Source of the DNA: Symbiodinium natans
Taxonomy: Eukaryota; Sar; Dinophyceae; Suessiales; Symbiodiniaceae
Reading direction: 5' to 3'
DNA length: 64,000 bases
Assembly: GCA_905221605.1 (NCBI GenBank)
Contig: CAJNDS010002217.1
Location: forward strand, 445,574 to 509,573
A program made the position numbers and the translations under genes. The notes under the pieces are model-generated. The model was not told the DNA's origin. It did no database searches and was given only the letters and a program-made list of their open reading frames with translations. Each line of letters opens with the position of its first letter. Within the stretch, counting starts at the first letter, position 1. Positions 29,945 to 41,117 of this stretch are shown here, piece by piece.

Positions 29945-31404
29945 CTGCTAGCTGCTGGAAAGTCTGTAGGAAGCAAGCTCAAAGTAACCTCGCATGGGCA
30001 GTTTGCCTTTCGCATGCGTGGCAGGGCCCAGCTCCCGTACACATTCTGCACACGAAACAGCGTGCCCACGCCAAGGTCTTGTGCACTTGTTGAGGCTTAC
30101 GCCTGGGTGCCAAGGGTTCAGAGAGAGCTTCGCTCTTGAAGCGTGAAGCTCCGAAGCGGCTCTTGTCAGAGCTTGAGGCAGAGGCACTGTTTCCAGGCCT
30201 TCGGGCGAAAGCAATCGTCGTGAAGGCTTCAGGCAAAGACATTGCCGAACAAGCTCCAGATGCAAGCTTCAGAAATTAGCGGGGCCGGCTATCCTTCTTT
30301 GTTTTTTTTGTTGCTGTGCTGTTGTGGTCTTGAACCTACCCTTGAATTTATGTTTGTCTTTTGGCCTGTGGAGACGGCTTCGTCTCTTCATCGGGCCTTT
30401 CAGCCCCTGCAAGGACACTGTGGTGAACAGGCAGGAGGACAGACCGTTGATCGCTGTCAAAGCAGAGTCAAGTTTCACTGTGACGCCCTTTTCAGGGTCA
30501 GTGGTATCTGGCCGGGGACTTTCACGGAATCCCTGCCTTAGCTCTGCAACCTAAACATCTGCAGCAACTCAGCTAAGGTGGTCAGATGTGATCAGGTTTA
30601 GGTTTGTTTCCCCCTTTCAGAATGATTCGTTCTATTCAGCTGCATTCTCTAGGTATGGTAGTGTCTTCATTATTGATGAGTAGCGGTTTAGTTCTGAAAT
30701 TGAAGATTTGGTTGCGGATTCCAAATTTACATGTAAGCCGGCGCTGTGACAGTGGATGCAATTCCTCATCTAAGGCCAGAGACAAAGTCATGCTTCTTTG
30801 GCTACATAAACATGTTCTATGTCGTCGCATGGTGGTATGCCTTGGACCAGGATGTTAATGAGGCCTGAGGAACTCTTGACTTCACATGGTTTGAGGGTGA
30901 CGGAAAAGGGTTGGACATATTTGCTGGACAAGATGTTCTACATGAGGCCTGGCTAGTCATCGGCCAATTGAGAACCCTCGAAGTGACATGAGGCGATCCT
31001 GTACCTACAATTGATTTCGCAGCTGCTCAAGAAGGGACAGCTGGACTGGACTGAGCATTCTGGTTGGCCGATCACGTCATGGAGTGTCTATGTGACTCTT
31101 GTTGGCACCAGGCAGTGTGTCTGATGAGGCTGTCGGAACTGAGAGATGCACCCAGGAATATTCATCGCTTGCTTTCGGGCATGCCATTCACGCCTCTTCC
31201 TGCAGATCCGTGCTGGCCTCGGCAGCGGAGAGTCAGCTCATCCCCCCAAATGCACAGACATGGCATAGCTGCAATGTGTGGGTTAAAAGTGCTGCCGAGG
31301 ATGCCAGTGAATCCGATGTCGCACCTGGTTCCGGCCGTTTGGCCGATGCCAGGCTCCCGACACTACACAGCCAAGCAGACAAAACAGAGCCCCCTTGCCT
31401 GTTT
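29945..31404. other. No assignable gene
   Basis: Only short frames on both strands; nothing recognised. The minus-strand frames at 29948-30265 are arginine/serine/proline-rich and unconvincing. Confidence 0.3.
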
Positions 31405-34400
31405 CAGCCATGGAGCATCCTCCATTGACATTTGTCACCTATGCCTTTGACGTGCCTTTGGGCCTGATCAGGTATCAGCGTTTTTTATATTGCAATGCAT
31501 GCTGCCTGCCTGCACAGCAACTCCACATGCCAGCAGCTGCTAGCAGACTCTTGCAAGGTAATTCCTTTCAATGACTTCTTGACATTCCTAGATGAGTGGT
31601 GGCAGCCGGCTGGCGGGCCGGACGCAACTCCGGTGAAGATCTACTCGCACTTTGCTCGCACTTTGCCGCGTTGCAGGTGTGATTGCTCTGAGCTTTGCAA
31701 GCTTGATGTTTTTGGATGCTGCGAGCACTGCGTTTAAGATTGTTGAAGATGCGTGAGTTCAGGAACTACATGGGCTTTGTTCGGTGTTGTCCTGGCGTCG
31801 GTCAGGCATGCTCCAGCAAGGCGCATGCGTGCCAGTAGGCAGAGAGTGAGCGCTCCTTTCAAGTCTCTGGATTCTCTGGCATCTCTGGCAGGACGTAGAA
31901 GCCGCGATGCCAATGCAGACAGATTGGAGGATACCATACTGCTGTCGAGATGAGAAACTATATGACTTGATAGGCCAGTTAGTGGCTTTGCAAGTCTTGG
32001 TGATTTCTTTCTGTTCTCACTGGTGAAGAGCGAGATGCACTGTGTACGACCTGAGAATGTCTTGAGAAGCAGATGGCCTCCAACTTTACAGCCTGCTCAA
32101 GACCCTCAATCCATGTGAATCCACATGAATCTGGAAGGCGTGCCGCGACTTCACGACCACAGTCTGGGTCAATGGGAAGGTGCGTACAGCAATCATCGTA
32201 CCGAGCACTGGCATCTTGTCTCTCAATCCCTTCATGCTTGTAGTAGCCGTTCCTTTAGCGTTCACGTAGAAACCCGAGGTTCGCATGCAGTTTCGGCGGA
32301 GGCCTTGAGCAGTATCCTGTTGTTTCCGCTGCGGTGCTCAGGTCCGAAGTGAAGGCGAAGTTTGCGGCCGAGTACTATGACTGGTTAGACTCCCACGTGG
32401 ATCTCTTCCTTTGTGGTCACCCGCTGTTTTGGTGCACGCTCTTTGAGGATGTGCGTTGCTGTGCTTTGCTGTGGAGCCTTTCATGGATGCACTTTAAATA
32501 ATGGCCCAGTAGTAGATGGATAGGTGAAGCCTCCTCACAAAGGGTCTTGACCTTACAAAGATGACAGAGTCACAGATCAACGAGTGCCAACCATAGGACT
32601 TGCTGCGCGCCAATCAGAAGAAATCCATGATCGCTGCACCTCTGCGAGAACATGCTCGGATGGATTTGTTCATTTTTCAATCAGCTATCTGCCATAGGGT
32701 CATAGACGGCAGAAGGGCAGAAGCGACCACACCACGTGTGATTTGTTCAGATTTTGATTCAGGTTTATGACCAGCCGCCTTTTTTTCTGGTGCCAGAAGA
32801 CGGCGAAGATGATTTCGCAGACCGCTTGAAAGCCTTTGCGGACCCGGAGTTTCGAAATGCTGCTGTTGTAGGCCGACAATGTCGTGTGGGCTGGATGATT
32901 TGAAGCAAGTATGGCGGGCTGTCGCTGCGGTTGTAGGCCGACAGCTGCACCTGATGCCATGCCGTGTGCGCTGGATGATTTAAAAAAAGTAGGGGGTGTC
33001 AGAGGGACCAAAAGGGGCAGGCATGCTTGGTCCATGTGCGCGAAGAGTGTGCCTTTTTGCCCTTCTGAGAGGCTTTGCTCCTTTCTTCAGCCGCCAATTT
33101 GAATGGTTGCTGGGTCGTGCCTCGCCTTGACGGTGAGGTTTCCTCAGAAAATGGCAGCATCTTTCCGGTGCTTGCCAATACACGACCAACCCTTCAACCG
33201 CATCGCCACCAGTGGCTCATCATGAATCCGACCAGTGCAAAGTAGAATCGCAAGCTTAACCGAGAAGCAGACCAACTTGGGCATCTTCATTTTGCTAGAT
33301 GCTTGCTTGGCTGTCCAGCCTGCGAGTCCTCCGCCAAGTCATCTGCACTGTTAAGGTCCTCTTTTCAAGGTAAGGCCTAGGTTAGCAATGTGGAATGTTA
33401 GGGGTTAAAAGTATGCTTCTGGCCAAGGAAAAATCCCCCACAGTCGCCCAATTGCGCTGGTGGTGAAGGAGGTTTGGCAGCCGCTTCGACCAGACTCTGT
33501 GCTATTCTCTACATCCATTGATGGAGAAGCAACAGGCCTCGATCTCTTTTTTGCAACATTGCGCGCAAGCTGTTCGACCAGCTTCTGTGGCACATGATGC
33601 TATGATTTTTGTGATCTCTCTGCTTCGAAAGAGCTGTGCAATGTGCAGGGATATTCTTTCGCTATGCGGATGAGAATGTCATCACGGTTTGGGTCTCAGG
33701 GCGGGTGAGAGAGCGAGATGCATCACATGCAAGCTAGTTTCGCACCGACTGGATCATGCTCGGGGCGACCCCTTCGAAGGTTAGGTGTGCCGGAACGAAG
33801 GAAGGAAGAAAGAAAGAAGGCTTCCGTCCCCCTGCCCTCGGACCATGCCCAGAAACACACTGATATCTATGCCGTTTTTCCACTTCGTACAACATGCTCC
33901 AGAAGGATGCTTGACGTTTGTGGAACAAGACGCGCTCTCACAAGCGTTCATGCCACTCCCGAAACACATTAATTTCAAACCTTTGGCACCATCATGTACA
34001 GCGACGTACACTTCAACCTCGGTGACAAGAAACATCGACCAGCTGAGGAAGATCTTCCTACATGGGGCCCGAAGGATGCACCGGCTGTTGCGATACGCTT
34101 CGCAGGAGACGACGACTGTCGTACCCAGTCTACTGCTTCGGCACAATACTGGCAAGGACGGCAAGGATCCTACGACAATTCAGTAGAAACCAGTTCATTA
34201 CGAACTGAAAGCATGGGCGGCGTTCATGGCAGCCCTGGTCTTTTCGCCTGCTCATCCAGGACGTGTACATACACTGTTGCGACGACGAGGCGGCCAGACT
34301 CTCCTTGATCGAGAGCACAGACACATGCCAACCCTTCAATGTGATGATCCGAGCTCACTGGACATGGCACAACCGCCCTATTATACGACGACGTAGCCGA

Positions 34401-37400
34401 CCTTCTTGGGGAGGCCTCAGTACCGCTGAAAAAGGGCAGCCGCGTACCGGACCCCGGTCGTCAAGGCAAGCAGCCAACTTGACCACATCCTGATTCCCGA
34501 GCAGGCATCACAAGGGGTAGCTGCGAAGCTTCGCGCCATTCCGGGTGGCCGCAGGCTACAAATAGCCAAGCACCCAGCAGACACCCGCCTCCTTGGAGTG
34601 CGTGGCCGTCAGAGTGAGCGAACGCTGCTGAGAATGATTTCGTGGTACTAAGCTTGGTTTGTACGAAGCGACGGCCGGGAGAAACCCGACCTCGAGTCCA
34701 CACGAGCTGCCATTCTTGCACTGATTCTTCGCCCGTCTGCCGCTTCCCTTGTTTTCACCTCTGCCTGCACTCCGACAGAGCGGCGACCGCTACCTATGAC
34801 ATGGTGTTTGTACGTTGAGGGCTGCAACACGCGCAAGCATCGACAAGGCTTTCAGCTGCTTTCGTGCTTTCGCAAGGGGGTCCTCCTCCCTGACACGCCC
34901 GACGTGTAGATGTTTTGACTCCAAGTCGGACCCCGCCTTTCGGGGGTGCTGGGGAAGGAGCGGTGAAGGAGGTTGTGCTAGTACTCGAGGTGCACAGGCT
35001 GTCCCACGTCTGTTTTTGACTTCCAGGTTGTGAAGCCTAGCATGTGCATTGCAAGTTGGGGGTCTTGGGGGTGTTTAAAGGGCTCGCCACATGCACGCAA
35101 CGATGCGCCCGATGGACACTGAAATGGAGGAAGGGGTTACAAACGGAATGAAACGTGTACACGAGAGCTGTGGGGAAAGGAGAAGAAGGAACGAAAGCCA
35201 CCATTAAGGCCAATAAGGGCTTGCAGAGCAAAAGGGAAGTTCAGCACAGCCGGAATTCTGGCAGCAGCCGCCGGGCAAAGCTCATCAAATGCTGACAGCA
35301 AGAAATGGCCCGGCAGGATTGCACATTTGCACGGGTATTTTGGGTGGCAACTCGCCGCACCAAAAGCCAACAAAAACCCTGGGCTGCATGTTTTTCCTTA
35401 GACCACTTACGCCGAGGAAGTTCCTGTTTGCATGCTTCTAGCATTCCGCAAAACGATTCGAACCGCAGGGTGCGTGCGTGCGGCGAAGAGACGAAGAGAG
35501 CTTGATCGAAGGAATGAGGCCGATAGAATGACTAGAAAGACACGGAGAGAGACAGAGAGAAGGAGACGTGGGCAGAAGAAGAAGTAGGAGACACGGAGAG
35601 TGACCCGGCTGCTTGCGAGATGCTTGAGGATCCCAGTGGCTTGCAGCTGAAGTTTTTGGAATGGGGCTTGGGCGCCACCTGTCTTTATACAGTTGCGCAG
35701 CCGCCGAGCTAGTTACTACATCTATAGTTTGCTGAGCCGGGTCTACAAGGTACAAGCGGAGGCTTGATGAATTGGTGAGAATTGGTTTTTGAGTTTTCTG
35801 AGAGGCGCAGACCAAGAACGTCGAACACCGCAGAGGCCTGACCTACGAAACTCCGAAGTCGGAGCTGGCACAGCTCCGATGTGCCTTGGAGACACGAGAA
35901 CAGGCAACCGGCACGTTTGGCCAGAAGAGCGCGCAGGTCTCCGGATATGGTCTTGCTTTGAGCCTTGAGTGATCTGGTGCCAGCCATCAAGCTGAGGTGT
36001 CGTGGTTACACCCTATGATTTCGCACACTTCAAGCTGCCAGAGTTCAAAGCCATGGGGATGCCGCGACTTTAGCCTCACAACAGCTCACAACTCTTCCGA
36101 AATTTCCTCTTCAACCGAGCATGTTGTAGTGAGTGAACTGCAACTGAGGCCTGTTTTCATGCATTCGCAGCTGTGGAAATGGACCACCCGATGGTCACAG
36201 CTGATTGCACGCCCAGCGGGTCACAACGCCTCCCTCTTTGCAGCCAATCGCTGGCAGCCTCCCCAAGTGTGTTACACGCAGCTGCAGAAGCAGGACCTGC
36301 AATCGCACACGGCGTCACAATTGTCCACTTGGCCTGATTGGAGGAAGATCTGCCGATGCCAACACTCCCAGAATCATTCTACCGAGATCCATGGGGTTCT
36401 CTTTCCGATCAAAGCCTGTGCCGTGACCTCAGAAAAGCTACCATCGACTCTCGTTGTTATATTGAGCTACAGCTGCCTGCTTCTGAGCTTAGCCACCCAG
36501 GTGCCAATGCCTTGTCCAAGTGGGATGACCACCAAGGTTTGTGGGGTTCGTGTGGTGCGTTGCACGCGGCATGCTGCGCATGATCCCAGACAGGACCCTT
36601 TGGGCGCTCTCCGTTCCAGTTGTTCACCATAGACCGGCGGGACTTGCAGCCTTTGGACGGCACACTTTTCTGGTCTCAGTGGAGCGAGATGTCCCTGCTG
36701 CCGTACACCATCTACTTTGAGCCTCAGCAAGACTTGTGCTACGTTGTCGATCATTGTCGAATTTCCGAAGTCAGCGTGGCCCGGGCAATTCCCACAGTCC
36801 CCGAGCTCCAGGTGGTTGAAACATGTAACTTTCAATTTTGACATGTGCTTGTTCCCCACCCTCGGTGTGAGGTTGTTAGTTTTTAAAATCAACTCTTCTC
36901 CTCGCCCCGTCTACTCCTCGTCCAACCCCCAGGGTGCCCAACCCCAGAGTGTCCCTGGACGCAGAGCATCCCTGGAGTGCCCAACCTCAGAGTGTCCCTG
37001 GAGTGCCTGGAGTGCCTAGCCCCAAAGTGTCCCTGGAGTGCCCAACCCCAGAGTGTCCCTGGAGTGCCCAACCCTAAACCTACAGTATCCCTGGAGCGCC
37101 CAACTCTGCAGTGTTTCTGGAGTGCCCAAAGAGTGTCCCTGGAGTGCCCAACCCTAGAGTATCTCTACCCAGAAGTAAAATATCTTTCTGTGTCGAGAGC
37201 GTGTGCTGAGGCACGTAATGCAGTGCGCAGCATGTCATGGTGTACGTTCACAAGATCAGGACTCGGCGGCGCACTTGATCGCGCTACTGCGGAAGCTGCC
37301 TCTCCAGGAATCGAGTTCAAGTTCACTGCTCACCTTAGCATAGCAAGGGCACGCAGGGCGCGAAGGGCATGTAGGGTATGTAGGGCATGTAGGGGTCAAG

Positions 37401-37633
37401 CGTGATTGCTGTGCCGCTACAAGGCGCTTATGGATGTTTCTCGAGCACAGCGGCACTGGCACCGTCAAGAGTCCTATCAGGCATTCGAACCACCACAATC
37501 TGCACATCCAGCTTCATGGGCCTTTGTTCGCTGTCTGTTGACCTGCTTCGCAGCTCTGTGCCAGGTCATCGAGTTTTGGCGTGGCCTGACTGCCGCCCTC
37601 ATCGCCGGTGATGCTGCAAGCTTTAAAGAATAA
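31405..37633 (+). CDS. Uncharacterised multi-exon gene
   Basis: Not recognised, but a chain of coding-like exons runs in one direction: about 31412-31470 (PPLTFVTYAFDVPLGLIR); from 31558 (VIPFNDFLTFLDEWWQPAGG); 31677-31752 (VIALSFASLMFLDAASTAF, hydrophobic); about 32138-32180 (ACRDFTTTVWVNGK); from 32342 (SEVKAKFAAEYYDWLDSHVD); from 32763 (VYDQPPFFLVPEDGEDDFAD, then RLKAFADPEFRNAAVV); from 35997 (VVVTPYDFAHFKLPEFKAMG); 36344-36500 (EDLPMPTLPESFYRDPWGSL ... YIELQLPASELSHP); about 36615-36811 (FTIDRRDLQPLDGTLFWSQW ... LLPYTIYFEPQQDLCYVVDH); and a possible last frame ending at 37633 (CQVIEFWRGLTAALIAGDAA). The hydrophobic exon suggests at least one membrane segment. It could be two genes; 33.0-35.9 kb gave no exon I trust. 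Confidence 0.4.
33785..34651 (+). other. Cluster of coding-like frames in different phases, origin unknown
   Basis: Within this stretch the protein-like reading jumps between frames: HFVQHAPEGCLTFVEQDALS near 33870, PTWGPKDAPAVAIRFAGDDD near 34060, FQDVYIHC-like DVYIHCCDDEAARLSLIEST near 34258, NVMIRAHWTWHNRP near 34340, LLYDDVADLLGEASVPLKKG near 34380, and HILIPEQASQGVAAKLRAIP near 34488. That pattern fits either small exons or a decayed inserted element. No reverse transcriptase or transposase motif was seen. Confidence 0.25.
36935..37165. repeat. Degenerate 26-bp minisatellite, core GGAGTGCCCAACCCCAGAGT
   Basis: About eight or nine imperfect copies of a roughly 26-bp unit (GGAGTGCCCAACCCCAGAGT followed by GTCCCT) stand in tandem. 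The same unit recurs singly or in pairs near 8118 and 8350, at 16873, and at 48184-48305, so it is a dispersed family and not just a local array. Confidence 0.9.
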
Positions 37634-38181
37634 TGTTGCACCTGCTTTGGTGTGCCCCCTTTCCCCCCCCCCCCCGCCCGAACAGCCGAAGCTGGTTCTG
37701 GCTCTCTTTACACGGTCCATGGGGCTTATATGATTTTAAAGGGGAGGAGTTGAGATGAGTTTAAAAGGGACAGCGAGGCCTGGCAATCCAATTTAAAGGG
37801 GCGCCACACGAGTTATTTTTACCACACGCGGACGGTTTGACTTAATTGCGGATCCCACCACACCCCCAAACAGTCCGGGTGTCCTGCATAGCACAGCTGA
37901 CTATAGAGGGGCCCCTATTATTAAGCTCGGACCAGCAATGGCAGATGTAAAATCAGCATGGTGCGCAGTTCTATGCACAGCTTTGTTTGCTGGAGTGGAT
38001 TGCAACGGCATTCGAACTTTGGCATGCACATCTGTTAGCGCTGGCCTGGCTCAATCCTGATCATCGAGCAGTGAAGTGCCAATGTGTTAATGAGTTGCTG
38101 AACTGTGTGCATTGTGCAACTTTCCATGACCCCGGTAAGCTTGAAAGACACATAGTTTGAAGAATTGTCATCTCGAGCAGC
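37634..38181. other. Spacer upstream of the DEAD-box gene
   Basis: This contains a C-run at about 37663-37676 and several TTTAAAGGGG-like words, but no open frame of note. The 5' UTR and the trans-splice acceptor of the helicase gene should lie near its right end; an AG at about 38175-38178 is a candidate. Confidence 0.4.
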
Positions 38182-40440
38182 ATGACGTGGGAAACCCAAG
38201 CTGAACCAGCGGCTGGGGCAGACCCTTGGGATAAAAATGACCCCTGGCAGAAGGACTCCCAACCAGCGCTGCAGGATGCTGCTTGGTCTGCGACCGACGG
38301 AAATGGTTACCAGTCTGGCCAGACGTGGGACTACAGCAGCAAAGGCCAAGGCGAAGAACAAGGTGACTCTTGGGGGGGCAACGGTGGCTGGTGGGAGGAT
38401 GCTCAAGGAGGCGGAGGAGGAGCAGGAGATGGAGCAGCAGCCAACGACGATGGGCAGAATGGATGGGGCAACTGGAACAAGTCGAAGTCTGCAGATGCAT
38501 GGGCATCCAACTCGTGGCAGACAAACCAGCAGCCAGCCGAGACCGCGGAAGATATGAACAAGCGTCGGCACGAAACCTACCGGCGAGAATACTATGATTG
38601 TCAGCAATGGTACAAGGAGCAGGGTATCACCCCAGATACCCACAACTCAAAATGCAAATTCTCAGACGAGTCAGGCCTCAGGGGAGAGGACTTCGGGTTG
38701 TACAACTCAGTCGAAGTCAAGGTCACTGGAGATGGGGCGGAAAGTCTGCCGAAGCATCTTGACACGTTTGAGGACTTGTTTGCCAGGTTTGACAACATCC
38801 CCAAGCAACTGGAGGAAAACCTGAAGTTGCTGAAGTTCGAGTTCCCCACTCCAGTGCAGAAATTTGCTGTGATTGCTGGCCTGGCCGGACGGGATGTCAT
38901 GTGCTGTGCTCAGACAGGAAGCGGTAAGACAGCAGCATATCTCATCCCGATGCTTGCGAGCATGATGAAGAATCACAGAGCCACAGGCGCACTGAAAGAG
39001 CCCTTTGAGGGTCCGTGCGAGCCAGACACACTCATTTTAGCTCCAACGCGAGAGCTGGCTCTTCAAATCTACGATGATGCGCTTCGATTCTGTTATGGCA
39101 CCGAGTATCGCGTCATTCGCGTCTATGGGCAGGAGAAGCGAGAGAACCAAATTCGTGATTTCTGCAAGGGTGCCGATATTTGTGTGGCCACTCCTGGCCG
39201 CTTCGCAGACTTTGTGGAGGCAGAGATCATCAGTGTGAAGAAGACCTACTGCCTGGTGCTGGATGAGGCTGACCGCATGATGGACCTGGGCTTTGAAGAA
39301 ACCATCCGTGAGCTCGTGGAAAAGCGTGGGATGCCAACCAACACAGAGCGTCAGACGATGATGTTCTCCGCCACATTCCCAGCGGTAATCCAACAAACAG
39401 CTGAGAACTACCTGCACAATCACCTGTTTGTGAGGGTGGGGAGGCTCGGCAGCCCTGCCGCAACTGTCACACAGGTGCTGTACAAGGTGGACAAAAAAGA
39501 GAAGCTCGACAAGCTGGTAGAGGTCATTGACAGCTGGATGCGGAACTCTCGGGAAACAGGCCAAGAGCGAATGCTGGTCTTCACAAACAGCAAGAACCAG
39601 ACCAAAGCCCTGGATGAGTACCTCTGGGACAAGGAAGTTGCCAAGACCGGTGCTCTGCATGGCGACCTCGACCAGCCGAAGCGAGAATCGAATCTCGAAC
39701 TGTTCCGTGAGGGCAAGATCCAGGTGATGCTGGCGACGGACGTGGCAGCCAGAGGACTCGACATCAGCAAAGTGTCCCATGTGGTGAACTATGATCTGCC
39801 GAAGGAGCCACCTATCTACGTACATCGAATTGGCCGTACCGGCCGCATTGGCCACCGTGGCACAGCTCTCAGCTTCGTTACCATGGAAGAGGGTTGGTGG
39901 ATGGATAATGAGGAGATGCTGCGGGAGTTGCCCACATTCATGGAGGGGGCGCCGAACACCGTAGTGCCAGACTGGCTGCTGGAGAAGTGCCAAACGCTTA
40001 CGGCGGGAGAATGGGCCTCGAAAGAAGAAGACACGAAGGATGCCCGAGAAGCCTGGTCGAAGCCGCGGCCCTAGCGCAGAGTGTGTGAGATTCAATGACA
40101 TTTAGGTTCATGATGTTCATGTTTTCCACAGGTTAATTTCGCGCTGCTGAGCCATCGTATTGAACAACCCAGGTGGCAGCCTCCTACAGATGCTGGTGAT
40201 GGGAATCAGACCAGCCAAGAGGCTTGGAAGGACGATGTCTGGGATCAGAACGGCACCGACCAGAGTGGTCATCAGGCAAATGAAGGTGGACATGGTGGAC
40301 AGGATGCTCAATATGGCGAGTCGTGGGCCCAGCAGGATGCCCAGAACGGCGAGTCGTGGGGCCAGCAGGATGCTCAGACAGGCGAGTCGTGGGGCCAGCA
40401 AGATGCCCAGAACGCCGAGTCGTGGGGCCCGTACATGTAG
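38182..40440 (+). CDS. DEAD-box ATP-dependent RNA helicase (DDX3/Ded1-like), two exons
   Basis: RNA-unwinding ATPase for mRNA translation or processing. Exon 1 is 38182-40064, intron 40065-40172 (GC-AG), exon 2 40173-40440; together 716 codons plus TAG. Motifs in order: Q-motif region FPTPVQKFAV; I AQTGSGKT; Ia PTRELALQ; Ib TPGR; II DEAD (LVLDEADRMMDLGF); III SAT (MFSATFP); IV MLVFTNS; V VMLATDVAARGLDI; VI HRIGRTGRIGHRG. The first 115 or so residues are rich in Gly, Trp, Asp and Gln. The second exon continues this: after WSKPWQPPTDAGDG it holds about four tandem copies of GESWGQQDAQN and ends GPYM. The ATG follows an AG by a few bases. The frame of exon 1 alone would end at 40074, a 630-residue version without the repeats; the phase match and AG|G acceptor favour the spliced form. 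Overall type is clear; DDX3 versus Vasa-type is not settled. Confidence 0.96.
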
Positions 40441-41117
40441 GACAACGCAGGCTGCTTCTGCAGGTTTTGTACAGAAATCTAGTCCCGGTAGCTTATAGGA
40501 ATAATCAGGCACATGCTTTAAGCTGACTGCCTCTGCGGATTTGAAACGCAATGCCTCCATGCTCAGCTGACCAAGTTGAGAAGTGTGCACAAAAGCTTAG
40601 GAGTCCACGTTTTCTGTGCATTTGGACTTCAAATCAACGGTGATCAGGCCTTGCTGCAGCGGAACCGGGCGCCAAGGAAGGCCTCGCTCAATGCGGGTCT
40701 TGCTAGTTTCCAGTGCGACATGAAGGCATGAAGCAACGGGCCAGGTCGTCACCTTGCGTGCTGAGCTCCAGAGCCCACCAAGCTCGGAGCGTCAGGCTTG
40801 GAATATTCGGCAATATTGAAGGGCTTGGTGTGGAGAGATCCCGGTGATCCTGGTGATCGGTCATGCCATGTGCCGGCTTCGGACAGGTTGGCCCACGGCC
40901 GACAAAAAGGTTCAGCCGACGCTCCGGAGTTGGCGTTTGGCTGTCTCTTGCGGCCTGACAGGACAGACGAGAGACCTCCGGCCATGCTAGCAGCAACAGC
41001 ATCACCACAGATGCTGCGCATCTCGTGCACTGGCATGGCGCACTCCTCAGCACAACAAGAGCTACAATTAGTCAGATCGGATGGTGCCCCAAGCATGCCC
41101 AATTCAGTCCTGTGCAG
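40441..41117. other. 3' flank of helicase gene and possible first exon of next gene
   Basis: A + strand frame at 40798-41133 contains LLRPDRTDERPPAMLAATAS and looks moderately coding-like, possibly the start of the uncharacterised gene that follows. No terminator or poly(A) signal was recognised; dinoflagellates generally lack AATAAA. Confidence 0.3.

Noticed and set aside
39037-40101. 354-codon minus-strand frame under the helicase gene
   Set aside because: Shadow of the DEAD-box coding sequence in another frame; no motif of its own, while the + strand has all helicase motifs.
40117-40590. 157-codon minus-strand frame
   Set aside because: Antisense of the repeat-bearing second helicase exon.
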